NCBI RefSeq assembly: GCF_001514495.1
Contig: NZ_BCNM01000014.1
Coordinates: forward strand, 1-64,000
Direction of reading: 5' to 3'
Origin: Paenibacillus pabuli NBRC 13638
Lineage (GTDB): Bacteria > Bacillota > Bacilli > Paenibacillales > Paenibacillaceae
Length of the DNA stretch: 64,000 nt
Of the stretch, positions 52,743 to 62,873 are shown in pieces. The number at the start of each line of letters is the position of its first letter. The first letter of the stretch is position 1. A program made the position numbers and the translations under genes. Under the pieces are notes generated by a model. It was not told the origin of the DNA and made no database searches. It worked only from the letters and a program-made list of their open reading frames with translations.

Positions 52743-54149
52743 TTAGCTATACTGCAGTCTGTCCTTGTACCAAATGTCCGGAATCATCTTACGCTCCAGT
52801 TCCAACAATTCATGGATGATCTTGTCCGCGTCACTGATGGAACTCACGAGCGGGTCGGTGAGCATCGCCCTTCTCAGCTTCTCGTAGCTCTGTTCCAGAA
52901 CAGCTTCAACCGTAAGCTCATGCGTATCCAGTACAAGTTCTTGCATACCTCTAATTCCACGTGGCATCTCGCCTACATGGAGTGGCTTCACTCCATCTAT
53001 ATCTACATCGCACAGTAGTTCCAGGAACGAATCCGCATTCATATTGCTTACCGCGCCTTGATTGAGCGTATTGATGAAGAACTTTTTGCCCAAGTTCCCC
53101 ACCATATTCTCAATGATGTCGGTCGCATGATCTGGTCCGAAGGTGCTCATGTAATCGGCAATCGGGATGTTCCCTGCAAGAAAGTCATCCACCTGACGCC
53201 ACATTTCGTCGTGACGCTCATATCTGTCCTCTGTCTCCCAGATCGATAATGGAGGAATCGTGTCCGCAGTTTTGCCAAGACCCTGCCAATACCGAACGTA
53301 TTCCTTCGTATGCGCCGTACAAGTGGGAATGATTCCGAAAATATCATATAGTTCATAGGTAATTGCATCGTTAAAAAGAGCTTTTGCGCCGCGATCACCG
53401 CCGTTATTCTCATCACCTGCCAGTTTACGCATGGCTTCTGCAATTGTGGGCATCACATTTTTTTCTTCATACTCAGCTTTGAGCAGCCAAGTGAAATGAT
53501 TAACGCCAGCGATGCGGAAATCAAATTTCTGGTCTATTTCTGCGGTGAACTGGCTTGTATTTTCGATGATCCTGGCTCGTACGGCGTAATAGGCTTTCTT
53601 ATGCGGCATATGATGACTATCGCACAGCGCAAACGATTTAAGCTTCGGAGCATAGCGATGTAATGCGATGCCATGAACGGTAGACGGGTTAATATAATTG
53701 ATCACCCAAGCATCCGGACACAACTCCTCAATGTCTTTAGCACATTCCATAATAACCGGCAGTTCACGCATCGCACGAAAGATCCCACCCGGGCCAATCG
53801 TATCGCCAGAACACATGCGAATCCCATACTTTAGAGAAATCTGGCAGTCGATGCCCCGATATTTAACCGATTCTTCCGCAAAGCTGAGCACAACGAAGTC
53901 GGCTCCCGGTAGTACCTGTCTTCGGTCCACTGAACCCTCAATCTTTAGGGATACGTTGTTCTCCTTGGCGACCATTTCCGCTAGTGTTACCATTTTTGAG
54001 AGCCGTTCCTCGTCCGTATCCACCAAAGCCAGCGTTCCCTGATTCAAATATGGGGAGTGTACCATCTGCCAGATGGACTGACGACCAAAAAACAGGCTGC
54101 CTGCCCCAATAACGACTACCTTTGGATGCGGTGTACTTGTAGCATTCAT
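52743..54149 (-). CDS. Glycoside hydrolase family 4 enzyme
   Basis: NAD- and Mn-dependent glycosidase, 468 residues. Dinucleotide loop GAGSLFFGRQ (about residues 16-25), INYINPSTVHGIAL in the middle, and GVNHFTW supplying metal and catalytic His. GH4 members differ by the motif around the metal Cys; here it is LCDSHH rather than the CHSV-like form usual for alpha-galactosidases, so I do not assign the sugar. No PTS gene is near. ATG 54149 with GAGGAGGGG. Divergent from an AraC regulator. Confidence 0.88.
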   Translation of the reverse strand: MNATSTPHPKVVVIGAGSLFFGRQSIWQMVHSPYLNQGTLALVDTDEERLSKMVTLAEMVAKENNVSLKIEGSVDRRQVLPGADFVVLSFAEESVKYRGIDCQISLKYGIRMCSGDTIGPGGIFRAMRELPVIMECAKDIEELCPDAWVINYINPSTVHGIALHRYAPKLKSFALCDSHHMPHKKAYYAVRARIIENTSQFTAEIDQKFDFRIAGVNHFTWLLKAEYEEKNVMPTIAEAMRKLAGDENNGGDRGAKALFNDAITYELYDIFGIIPTCTAHTKEYVRYWQGLGKTADTIPPLSIWETEDRYERHDEMWRQVDDFLAGNIPIADYMSTFGPDHATDIIENMVGNLGKKFFINTLNQGAVSNMNADSFLELLCDVDIDGVKPLHVGEMPRGIRGMQELVLDTHELTVEAVLEQSYEKLRRAMLTDPLVSSISDADKIIHELLELERKMIPDIWYKDRLQYS

Positions 54150-54346
54150 CAATAACCCCTCCTCGTAACGATATAAGTTCATTATAGATAAGTGGGCTGG
54201 AATCGGAATGTGTGATAGTTTTCAAAACATGTCATATAGTACGATGATTAACAAGTCATAAATCCTTTGTTATGATAGTAGAAAGTAAGGGATGTCATAA
54301 AGTCGAGAGGGTTGGATTGAGTTAGATGCATAAAGGAACTGTAAAT

Positions 54347-55177
54347 ATGACTGTAATCGACGAACTTTCGGAGTATATCACACTTCGCATGAGCTCTTAT
54401 TTGGAACAAACGCACGACAGCACTTGGACGGAGCACAAGTCTCATTCCGATTATGATCTGTGGTTCATTACAGCAGGCTCCGTCCAGATTACCATCGATG
54501 GAATCGAGCATAAGGCAGAACCGGGTGACGTGGTGTTTTTTTATCCGGATATGCCCTACACTGCTTCCACGACTGGAGATCTGTGCCGATTCATATACAT
54601 GCACTTTGATTTCAGCATCGCTGAGCAAAAGCGAATTCTCGGCGAGTTTCAGCTCCCGGGCATCGTACCTGGCAATCTGATTCAAGAGGAATCAACGCTG
54701 TTCACTTCGTCCTATCGAATGTTCAAGCAGAGTAGCGGTGCTTCCGGAAGTCCACTTTACTTGAAAGCCTCTCTGCTTCTCGTCATCGCTAAAATTTTGG
54801 AATTACACGGGCAAGGCTTGTATCACGGTGAGTTTAGGAAAGATCGAAAACCGAGGAAAACCGAAGGAAGTCTGGAGGTTCTGCAGAACGTATTCCCTTA
54901 CGTGGATGCGAATCTGCATCGTGCCATCCGAGTTAACGAGCTTGCGGCCATTGCCGGCGTCTCTGAGAAATATTTTATTTCTTTGTTCAAAAAAATTCTA
55001 GGCATTACACCTGGGCAGTACATCAATCAAATCAAAATGAACCGGGCACGTGACTATCTGTACGAGAAAAAATATACGGTTCAGCAAATTGCCGCATTTT
55101 TGGGCTATCCCGATCCCTTTACCTTCTCCAAAGCGTTTAAAAAATTTTACAATGTGTCTCCTTCCAAATTTGAATAG
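54347..55177 (+). CDS. AraC family regulator with cupin sensor
   Basis: 276 residues. Cupin-like N-terminal half (HSDYDLWFITAGSVQITIDG, AEPGDVVFFYPDMPY), then the AraC pair VNELAAIAGVSEKYFISLF and VQQIAAFLGYPDPFTFSKAF. ATG 54347 has AAAGGA nine bases upstream; ATG 54326 does not. Divergent from the GH4 gene and probably its sugar-responsive activator. Confidence 0.9.
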   Translation: MTVIDELSEYITLRMSSYLEQTHDSTWTEHKSHSDYDLWFITAGSVQITIDGIEHKAEPGDVVFFYPDMPYTASTTGDLCRFIYMHFDFSIAEQKRILGEFQLPGIVPGNLIQEESTLFTSSYRMFKQSSGASGSPLYLKASLLLVIAKILELHGQGLYHGEFRKDRKPRKTEGSLEVLQNVFPYVDANLHRAIRVNELAAIAGVSEKYFISLFKKILGITPGQYINQIKMNRARDYLYEKKYTVQQIAAFLGYPDPFTFSKAFKKFYNVSPSKFE

Positions 55178-55385
55178 AGTGTCGTAGCTTGATAAAGATT
55201 CCTTCAACCATTGATGTGAATCACTGACCTTCCCCCCACTTCGAATGCCCTACATGGTTAAAACGTTCTTCCCCAGATGCATTTTCTATGAACACTTGAC
55301 TGTTATCGAAGCATCTAAGATAATTACAGTTTCACTAAAAAATTCCTTACATGAAGATCATGCATTTGGAAGAGGGGCGATCGTT

Positions 55386-57407
55386 ATGAATTGGTTAAAT
55401 GAACTCTATACAATAAACAAGCGGCAATCAAAAAAAGAAATCGAACGTTCTTTGGTTAACGCCATCTTCCGAATTTATGACCGGTTCCCCCGAATCGGAC
55501 TTAGAGAGCGTATTGGGCAGCAAGAAATGTCTCTCGATATAGCCGATGCTTATATCCATGGGCATAACGCCATGATTGAAGCTGGCGTCGGAATCGGCAA
55601 GTCTTTTGGGTATCTAATACCGAGCCTGCTCATGAATCAAATGTCGCAGAAACCGGTCATTATAGCTACATCCTCCATTCAGCTTTCGGAACAGATACAT
55701 AAAGATTTAAGGGTCATTGGTAGCCGATTGGGCTTCACAACGGTTCGCTCCGTCGTGGGGAAAGGCATGGGCCAGTATGCCTGCCGAAGCAGGGCGGCGG
55801 AATGGATCAGGCCTGATGATCCGAACTCCTCCCTGTCAGCCCTTGCCCAGCGCATATTAGATTTTGAAATTGATGAAAGAGCGGATATTAAAGCTGGAAT
55901 TAGTGATGCTGAATGGTCCAATGTTTCCGTGAATGATTGCAAATTTGAACGTTGCCATCATAAGAATTCATGTTTGTTTTACGATATGAGAGCTAAATTA
56001 AATGCAAAGGCTCATGAGATTGATTTTATTATTGTGAACCAGGACCTGCTTATACGGGATTTGATGAAGAAAAAAGAAGGAACCAAAAGCATCATCTCGG
56101 AACAGCCTGCACTGATCGTCATTGATGAAGCGCATAATCTGGAGGCAAAAGTTCGAGATGCCAGGACGCTTGAATTCACTTATCAGGGTATCTGCCGCAT
56201 TCTGGATACCACGGTGCAGCTTCTCATGAAGCAGTCCGGGGACCGGAGTCTCTTTTCACAAACCAAGCTGATAAAAAGATGCGCTCAGCGTATCTTCCAA
56301 CAGATAAATTCGGATTTGCTCCACCATGCCAAGCAGGATAGCGACCGTATAAAAGTGTCGGAGATCAAAGGAATACCGTTAAACCAAGTCTCTAACGATT
56401 TGAAAGATCTCAGTCTGCGCCTTTCCATCTTGACCTCCCGCCACGAGCGAGAGATTGATGACGCTTTTGAAGCCATCAACGGGCTCATTACCCTCATCCA
56501 TGTCTTGGCTGAAACAGAGGACAACTATCTCTTATGGGCAAGCAGCCCCCAGGGAGTAGCCACGATCAGCATCTGTCCCAAAGATATAAGCCAATTTCTG
56601 AGATACGCGTTATTTAATGGCAAGGTACCTGTAATCCTAACGTCGGCAACGCTGTGCCAAGGCGGGGATACGCTGGAGGAACAATACTCTTATTTGACAC
56701 AGTCTCTCGGTTATAAGGGTGATTTCATGGATCGCAAATCCTCCCCTTTTGATTACACCAACCACACCATGATGTATATCTCGAGCAAAGTTCCATATTA
56801 CCACCATGATCAGCGCGAAAACTATCTTGAAGCTGCTTACAAAGAAATGGTTCAACTCTGCAATTTAACTCAAGGAAGAACTATCGTCCTTTTTTCAGCA
56901 AAGGAAGATATGAAGTACATTCACAAGAAGTTGATTTCAAGGACTAGTGAGTATACATGGGCAGTTCATGTTCAAAAAGAGGGATCCTCCCAGGACGGGG
57001 TCATCGCCGAATTCAGGAAAAGCAAAGGGGTACTCCTTAGTACCGGTGTATTCTGGGAAGGCGTGAATATTGAGGGTCCTGACCTGTCGCAGGTCATTAT
57101 TTTCCGTCTGCCCTTCCCTGTTCCTTCCGATCCTATTTATGAATATAAGGCATCTGTAACGAAGAATCCGTTCATGGAGGTGTTTGTACCGGATATGCTT
57201 CTCCGGTTACGACAAGGAACTGGACGCTTGATTCGCAGTGAAACGGACCTTGGCATACTCAGCATACTGGACTCTCGTCTTAGCACAGCGGCAACAAAGA
57301 CTTACCGGGAACAGGTGCTGGAAACGTTGCCGTTCAAAGAAGTGACTGAGGATTTTTCGGTTTTGGAGAAATTTGTCCAACAAAAAGGGATACGACGTAT
57401 GGTTTGA
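55386..57407 (+). CDS. DinG-like ATP-dependent DNA helicase (XPD family)
   Basis: 673 residues, superfamily 2 helicase. Walker A EAGVGIGKSFGYL, DEAH box VIDEAHNLE, and an Fe-S cluster region with Cys in GQYACRSRA, CKFERCHHKNSCLFYD. C-terminal motifs TSATLCQGGDTLEE, STGVFWEGVNIEGP and RLRQGTGRLIRSE. It unwinds DNA or R-loops during repair. No N-terminal exonuclease domain, unlike B. subtilis DinG. ATG 55386 with GAGGGG is preferred over the 47-residue longer start, whose extension has no helicase similarity. Confidence 0.9.
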   Translation: MNWLNELYTINKRQSKKEIERSLVNAIFRIYDRFPRIGLRERIGQQEMSLDIADAYIHGHNAMIEAGVGIGKSFGYLIPSLLMNQMSQKPVIIATSSIQLSEQIHKDLRVIGSRLGFTTVRSVVGKGMGQYACRSRAAEWIRPDDPNSSLSALAQRILDFEIDERADIKAGISDAEWSNVSVNDCKFERCHHKNSCLFYDMRAKLNAKAHEIDFIIVNQDLLIRDLMKKKEGTKSIISEQPALIVIDEAHNLEAKVRDARTLEFTYQGICRILDTTVQLLMKQSGDRSLFSQTKLIKRCAQRIFQQINSDLLHHAKQDSDRIKVSEIKGIPLNQVSNDLKDLSLRLSILTSRHEREIDDAFEAINGLITLIHVLAETEDNYLLWASSPQGVATISICPKDISQFLRYALFNGKVPVILTSATLCQGGDTLEEQYSYLTQSLGYKGDFMDRKSSPFDYTNHTMMYISSKVPYYHHDQRENYLEAAYKEMVQLCNLTQGRTIVLFSAKEDMKYIHKKLISRTSEYTWAVHVQKEGSSQDGVIAEFRKSKGVLLSTGVFWEGVNIEGPDLSQVIIFRLPFPVPSDPIYEYKASVTKNPFMEVFVPDMLLRLRQGTGRLIRSETDLGILSILDSRLSTAATKTYREQVLETLPFKEVTEDFSVLEKFVQQKGIRRMV

Positions 57408-57521
57408 AAATGGAAATGGGACAACCCTGCTGTTCGATTGTGATGTGATAGAATATGAACCCGTCTGGAAATATATGATAGAATATAATCCAGAGCTATG
57501 AATCCCAAAGGAGGCATTTAC

Positions 57522-58049
57522 ATGGTTGAAAGACCAAATACAGAGGAGTATGCAGCTTTTTATGAAAAGTACATTAGTCTTATTCCCGAAGGGAAGATCA
57601 TTGAACGGATGGAGCAACAGGCTCACATCGTACAAACGTTGCTTTCTTCATTGACTGAGGAGCAAGCAAACCATCGTTACGCCGAAGGCAAATGGAGCGT
57701 GAAGGAGGTCATCGGCCACCTTTTGGATAACGAACGCATCATGAGCAGCCGATTGCTTCGCATTGCCAGAGGCGACAAAGCGAATCATCCTGGCTACGAT
57801 CAAGACGTGCTTATGCAGGGCCAACCCTTTAATGCGTATACCGTTGCCGATTTGAACGAAGAATATGCAGTTGCACGCCGCTCTACCATTCTTATGCTCC
57901 GCCACCTCACGCCAGAAGCTTGGCTCTGCAGAGGAATCGTCAGTGATAACCCTGCGTCGGCTCGATCGATCGCCTATATTATGGCTGGACATGAGCTCCA
58001 CCATTTGTTGGTGCTTCGCGATCGATATTCGCTGGATGTGAAATTATAA
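57522..58049 (+). CDS. DinB/YfiT-like four-helix protein
   Basis: 175 residues of the DinB (DNA-damage-inducible) metalloprotein fold: WSVKEVIGHLLDNERIMSSR with the first metal His, and AYIMAGHELHHLLVLRDRY with the second and third. Such proteins act in small-thiol transfer or hydrolysis, and most members are unassigned. ATG 57522 with AAAGGAGG. Follows the DinG-like gene by 114 bp. Confidence 0.85.
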   Translation: MVERPNTEEYAAFYEKYISLIPEGKIIERMEQQAHIVQTLLSSLTEEQANHRYAEGKWSVKEVIGHLLDNERIMSSRLLRIARGDKANHPGYDQDVLMQGQPFNAYTVADLNEEYAVARRSTILMLRHLTPEAWLCRGIVSDNPASARSIAYIMAGHELHHLLVLRDRYSLDVKL

Positions 58050-58096
58050 AATTCACCCGACTGCTGTTTTGAATTGCATTCCCGTTTTGCTAGCAG

Positions 58097-58141
58097 AAAG
58101 ACTTTGAACCTACCTTCATTCACTGTAGGATCAAAGTCTTT
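58097..58141. terminator. Bidirectional terminator
   Basis: 11-bp stem AAAGACTTTGA/TCAAAGTCTTT with inner CCTAC/GTAGG, between convergent DinB-like and GH43 genes; T-runs on both sides. Confidence 0.85.
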
Positions 58142-58155
58142 TCTTATCAGCCGAT

Positions 58156-59097
58156 TTATCGTTCAAAATGAATCAAATGTGAATCCTCTCCTAAAGATAA
58201 CGAGGAATAATGCATCAGAACGGGAATGTCCCCATTGAATTCAATGGGCAGTACCACATAGCTGGATTGAAAGTAATCCGATCCGTTCCAGCGATCCGAA
58301 AAGTACAGATACTCTTTCTCTGATCGCTTCAGCACAAATGCTGGCTGCGTACGATACGTCGTTTCATCACCGAAATCGCTGAGCATCCCCCATGGACCAT
58401 CCATCGTATCAGCCATCGCGTACTTCCCTTGATTGGGTTCCCAACCCGTGCAAAAGGAGCTCAGCATATAGTACTTCCCGTTTCGTTTGAAGACGGCTGG
58501 CGCCTCTCGATATTCCCCCTGCCACAACTTCCCAACAAGACTTTCGACATTAAGGTAATCTTCCTGAAGGCGATAGATGTGAAGATCCGCATTGTCTCGG
58601 GCAGCTGAAATAAAGTATGCCGTACCGTCATCATCCTGAAAGAGTGTGCAGTCACGAGACATATACCCATACGGATTAAAGCTGCCATGATAAACGAAAT
58701 GGTCATCCGGGAAATCAGATGTGGCAATGGCGCATGCAGCATCATTGTAATGTTCCCCATTCTCATAATGAACCCAGAGAACAAACTTCTTCGTGATTGA
58801 GTTGAAAAGAACTTTAGGCCGTTCGAGATTCACCTTTCCGCCTTTATCGCTCATTAATTTCACATTCGTCCGAACTCGAATGGGTGTAGCTGGCGTAGAG
58901 GTTGTCAGGATATGATTTCGAAACTCCCAGTTGAATAGATCTTTGGAACGGTAACAACTGACATAAATGTTGTCTCTCCGGTCTTCACCATACCAGTAGT
59001 AATAATCGTCATGGAATATCATATGTCCGCCATGAGCATGGATCGGCTGACCGCTTGAATCCTTCCAGATGGAGCCATTAGTTAATCTATCATTCAC
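58156..59097 (-). CDS. Glycoside hydrolase family 43 enzyme, cytosolic
   Basis: 313 residues, five-bladed propeller. Active-site strand segments HAHGGHMIFHDDYYYWYGED, SRDCTLFQDDDGTAYFIS (Asp) and the acid Glu in YREAPAVFKRNGKYYML. This pattern fits the exo-galactanase-like branch (subfamily near GH43_24), but arabinoside or xyloside activity is possible. No signal peptide, so it would act on imported oligosaccharide. GTG start 59097 with GAGAGG upstream. Last gene of the LplB-LplC-binding protein-GH43 operon. Confidence 0.85.
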   Translation of the reverse strand: MNDRLTNGSIWKDSSGQPIHAHGGHMIFHDDYYYWYGEDRRDNIYVSCYRSKDLFNWEFRNHILTTSTPATPIRVRTNVKLMSDKGGKVNLERPKVLFNSITKKFVLWVHYENGEHYNDAACAIATSDFPDDHFVYHGSFNPYGYMSRDCTLFQDDDGTAYFISAARDNADLHIYRLQEDYLNVESLVGKLWQGEYREAPAVFKRNGKYYMLSSFCTGWEPNQGKYAMADTMDGPWGMLSDFGDETTYRTQPAFVLKRSEKEYLYFSDRWNGSDYFQSSYVVLPIEFNGDIPVLMHYSSLSLGEDSHLIHFER

Positions 59098-59142
59098 ACT
59101 GTTACCTCTCTTCTATTTATCATTTCACGTTTAAGAACATCA

Positions 59143-60861
59143 TTAATTTGTGTCAGCTCCAAAAACCTTCACTTCCCATAGCCTTGGGGTGTACCAATTG
59201 TTGGGGTTGTTATGAAGTGTCCCATTTAGCATATTAATTCGTACATATCTGGCAGCAGTGCTCGATAGAGTATCTGAGGTGAAACCGTAAGATGTATTAT
59301 TGGTTCGATCCAATGCCACGGTCCAGTTTACATTATCTGTACTGGTCTCGATTTTGTATTTGTAAAAGCCTTCGGAGCCTTTTTGCATCCACCAGGAGAT
59401 TTGCACATTATTTAACTGTTGAACGGAGCCGAGGTCTACCTTCCACCAATGTGGCCAGGAACTGCCTGTGCCGATCCATTCGGTTTGATAGTTACCATCA
59501 TTAGAATAACTTGCCGGGTTCGTTCCGGTAGCCGTTTGGGCTGTTGCAGGTTTGCCTTGCGACAGCAGTTTTCCATTCTGAACGGGAACGACAACATCAT
59601 CGTTTGTGTTGTACAGGACTTGATCAAAATAATCATAAAATGCGTAACCATCGGAGAACCAAACGGGAAGCAAACGTTCCTCCGTTGTTCCATTTTGCGT
59701 GCCTGCCCAGCCGAACATCCAGCGATACGCAACCATAACCACGTTGTTACCCGTATCTGGCTTCACCCGCATGACGGAACCCGACTGCGCCGAGAAGGTT
59801 GACGTGTTGCCAATCGTCCGTAATTCAGACCAATCTCCGTCTATGCTTGTTGCTGAAGAATACAAGGGTATGCTCGGATACCAGCCTGCCGCTTGGGAAG
59901 AGAACAAATAATAAATGCCATCTTTTTTGATCATCTTGGGCAGTTCCCTGTGTTGATTTTGATAAATAACAGAAACTTGATGATCCACATCCAGCCAATC
60001 GGAGGTCAACTTGTACAAAATCGTGTCCGAATTATTATTGGCCGTAGAGATCAGATACGCCGAATCATCATCATCTTTGAAAATGGAGATATCCCGGGAT
60101 TGGTTCCCTTCCGGCCGAAAGCTTTTGTGAAACGTAAAGTCTTCTCCAGGCGTGGCCGAAGCCACGGATACTCTGGCAAGTGTGTAGTCTGTACTGTTTT
60201 CATAGTGAGCCCAAAAAACAAATTTGTTTGTAGGCGCATGGTATAGGATATTAATCCCCTCAAACTTAGAATTCGCCAGATCGGGATGATCCGTGTAGGA
60301 AAGAACCACTTTATCGTTACCGTAGGTGATATCATCCGTTGACGTCTGTTGAATCATTTCGCCAAAACCGCCTGATGACTTTTGCACGAAATTGAATCTA
60401 TAGTAGGTGTCCCCAACTTTGAGTTCATTCGGGAGCATGAGAGTAGATTGTGTTGTGTTATCAAAAGTTGTGAGGTTTTCTGGAAGGATGTAAGGGGTAT
60501 ATTCGGGTGAGACAGTAGAGGTAATTAAGGAAGTTCCGCCATATGCCTTCACCTGATACTTGTAAGTGCTACCTATATTCAGGCCATAATCATCCGTCGT
60601 TGTACCGGTTAAACTCTGCAATAAAGTATAGGGCGCATTGTTCTCGGATCTGTACAACTCGTATGTTGTGGCTCCCGACACAGGTGCCCAATGGATTTTG
60701 GCATTGGATACTTCGGATTCGTTCTTCAGCACAAACAGTGTTGCAGCAATATGGGTCTCTTCACCAGCGGCAGCGTGAACAGTTTGAGCTGAGGACGTTA
60801 AATGAAGTGTTAACAACATCAATGCAATGACGATTGCAATCCATGATTTACCTTTGACCAT
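59143..60861 (-). CDS. Secreted GH43 enzyme with FN3 and F5/8 (CBM32-like) domains
   Basis: 572 residues. Signal peptide (IAIVIALMLLTLHLTSSAQT), fibronectin-like domain (about 40-125, SNAKIHWAPVSGATTYELYR), GH43-like propeller (about 130-420) with SRDISIFKDDDDSAYLIS and HRELPKMIKKDGIYYLF, then a discoidin/F5/8 sugar-binding module (about 430-570, WPHWWKVDLGSVQQLNNVQI). The propeller is a close relative of the cytosolic enzyme next door, suggesting an outside-then-inside degradation route for one glycan. Confidence 0.87.
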   Translation of the reverse strand: MVKGKSWIAIVIALMLLTLHLTSSAQTVHAAAGEETHIAATLFVLKNESEVSNAKIHWAPVSGATTYELYRSENNAPYTLLQSLTGTTTDDYGLNIGSTYKYQVKAYGGTSLITSTVSPEYTPYILPENLTTFDNTTQSTLMLPNELKVGDTYYRFNFVQKSSGGFGEMIQQTSTDDITYGNDKVVLSYTDHPDLANSKFEGINILYHAPTNKFVFWAHYENSTDYTLARVSVASATPGEDFTFHKSFRPEGNQSRDISIFKDDDDSAYLISTANNNSDTILYKLTSDWLDVDHQVSVIYQNQHRELPKMIKKDGIYYLFSSQAAGWYPSIPLYSSATSIDGDWSELRTIGNTSTFSAQSGSVMRVKPDTGNNVVMVAYRWMFGWAGTQNGTTEERLLPVWFSDGYAFYDYFDQVLYNTNDDVVVPVQNGKLLSQGKPATAQTATGTNPASYSNDGNYQTEWIGTGSSWPHWWKVDLGSVQQLNNVQISWWMQKGSEGFYKYKIETSTDNVNWTVALDRTNNTSYGFTSDTLSSTAARYVRINMLNGTLHNNPNNWYTPRLWEVKVFGADTN

Positions 60862-60934
60862 TGTCTCATCATCTCCTTTTTTAGAAGACCAACCTTCCTG
60901 TTGCCGGAAGGCTGATCCAGGTGGAAATTGACTT

Positions 60935-62620
60935 TTATTTCAAATTCATCAGTGTCATTACATCTGTCTCGCTGGCTTGGTTGTACCATTCGTTCACTTC
61001 TTCGATAACGGTGTCTCCGCCTTTTTCGTGCCACTGTTTGACAAAGGTATCAAATGCCTCAAGTGGCTCATTGCCATATATGATTTTGGTGAAAGTCTCT
61101 TGTTCCATGGTGGTCAACTGTTCCCACACATTTTGCATCGTCGGCGTTGGTGGACCGTTAAACTCATTTGGCAGCAAAACATCCCTGTTTTCATACGAAA
61201 TCCGGTATCCGTCCTGGGTCGTTTGATCCTTTGAAGCGCTCTGAATGAGGACGCCTGTGTCAGCTTCGACACCGTTCGCCAGATCGTAGTACGATTTGCC
61301 GGGACCGTCAACACTCGGCGTGTTTTTGGTGAATGCCATTTTCCCAACGCCTTGCACAGCCTCTAATGGCGTATTGAATTTCGTTGGATCGAAAGTGACT
61401 TCGTCGTTGACGATATCGTAATCGTATCCCTGAGCGTAGCCGTATTTGAAATCTCCCGTGCTGAACGCCGCGTCGTACATTTTATCGTAGTATAGGAAGA
61501 ATGCTTCCATATTCTGAAAGTCCTTGTTAAACATGAAGACGCCATCGTTCAACTGTGCGGACTGATAGGTCTTATCGCCGTTCACACCTTGAATGGTCGG
61601 ATAAGCACTAATTTTCGCACCATCCACATTCTTCTCCACGTCTTTCACACTGTCATAAAGCCAAGGACGACCAATGATGATGCCTGCTTTCCCCTCCGTA
61701 AAATCGGACAGTGCGTCCCAGGCCCCTTGGGTGGCCAATTCTTTGTTCAAATACCCTTTTGCATACCAATCGCGTAACTTGGCCAGTGCCTCTTTGTTGC
61801 CATCTGCCACAGATCCATAGGTGAGTTTGCCGTTGTCGTTATGCCATTGCCTTGGAAGATGCTTGCCCGTGTATGCGCTGAAAATCATGACCGGATCGCT
61901 GACCCAGCCCGTATTGTAGGAATCCTTACCCGAAAATGTAAAACCATATGTGTCTTTCTTGCCGTTCCCGTCCGGGTCCTCATTGGTGAACGCCGCGATG
62001 ACTTGCTCAAACTCTTCAATCGTTGTTGGCGCTTTCAAATTCAATTTGTCCAACCAGTCCTGGCGGATCAGCATGACTTCGCCTTCCGTCAGATTGGGCG
62101 CGATCGCCATCCCGTACACCTTGCCTTCCCTAACCACTGGATTGAAGGTCGTTGGGTATTGTTTGTATATGTCTTTAATCCGGTCAGGCATGTAGGTTGA
62201 GATGTCTTCTGTAATCTCCTTAACCTGTCCCGAATCGATCAGATCATTGACCAGCATGGTGTCATAGACGGGCAGAACATCTGGTAATTTCTCCGAACCC
62301 GTCAGTGCCAGCCGCAGCTTGGTATTATATTGTGAAGCATCACCTCCCAGCAGGGTGGTCTGGATTTTGATCCCTAGTTCTTGTTCGCCCCAACGGGTCA
62401 ATACATTGTCGTTCAGCGACTCACCATTGATGTATTTTCCAGCATTCTCATCCTGTTGTTTGGCGATCGTGATCGTAAACGGCGGATCATATTTTCCATC
62501 CTTGAGCACCGATGCCGGTGCGGTCTCGGAAGCGCTTTCCCCTTTGGTGCAACCTGCCATAAGAGCAGCCGACAGCATAATCATACTTACCATTTTCCAT
62601 AAATCAGTTCTTTTCTTCAT
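60935..62620 (-). CDS. LplA-type oligosaccharide-binding lipoprotein
   Basis: 561 residues, lipobox LMAGC, Ser/Thr linker, then the long LplA-like fold (PPFTITIAKQQDENAGKYIN, KLRLALTGSEKLPDVLPVYD, VREGKVYGMAIAPNLTEGEV). Partner of the permeases at 62874-64000; no ATPase gene is present, as usual for these systems. An inverted-repeat element lies between it and the permeases, 37 bp upstream of its start. RBS GAAGGGGG. Confidence 0.9.
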   Translation of the reverse strand: MKKRTDLWKMVSMIMLSAALMAGCTKGESASETAPASVLKDGKYDPPFTITIAKQQDENAGKYINGESLNDNVLTRWGEQELGIKIQTTLLGGDASQYNTKLRLALTGSEKLPDVLPVYDTMLVNDLIDSGQVKEITEDISTYMPDRIKDIYKQYPTTFNPVVREGKVYGMAIAPNLTEGEVMLIRQDWLDKLNLKAPTTIEEFEQVIAAFTNEDPDGNGKKDTYGFTFSGKDSYNTGWVSDPVMIFSAYTGKHLPRQWHNDNGKLTYGSVADGNKEALAKLRDWYAKGYLNKELATQGAWDALSDFTEGKAGIIIGRPWLYDSVKDVEKNVDGAKISAYPTIQGVNGDKTYQSAQLNDGVFMFNKDFQNMEAFFLYYDKMYDAAFSTGDFKYGYAQGYDYDIVNDEVTFDPTKFNTPLEAVQGVGKMAFTKNTPSVDGPGKSYYDLANGVEADTGVLIQSASKDQTTQDGYRISYENRDVLLPNEFNGPPTPTMQNVWEQLTTMEQETFTKIIYGNEPLEAFDTFVKQWHEKGGDTVIEEVNEWYNQASETDVMTLMNLK

Positions 62621-62657
62621 GGAAACATGCCCCCTTCACTCAAGCTCAATTTGTTTT

Positions 62658-62851
62658 CTATATAAGTTCAACTAATTGCATATTTACACTGGCACTCCGA
62701 TGACAGAACAGCCTTCCGATCGCTGTTATTCCCAGAATTTTTTTGATTCACTTTTTCAAAGGTGAAATTCTGGTAATAAAGGCGAACGCTCCGCTTCTTC
62801 AGGCTTTTTCTGTCCTCTCCGTTATCGTGTAAATTTTAGTTGAACTTATAG
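62658..62851. mobile_element. MITE-like inverted-repeat element, copy 2
   Basis: 194 bp with ends CTATATAAGTTCAACTAA and TTAGTTGAACTTATAG (right end two bases shorter). Inside, ATTTACAC and ACAGAA/AGCCT blocks recur in inverted form, so the whole element folds into an imperfect hairpin. It has no reading frame. Same orientation as copy 1 and again just upstream of a minus-strand start codon. Confidence 0.75.
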
Positions 62852-62873
62852 TAATCCAATTTCGTCATCCTAA

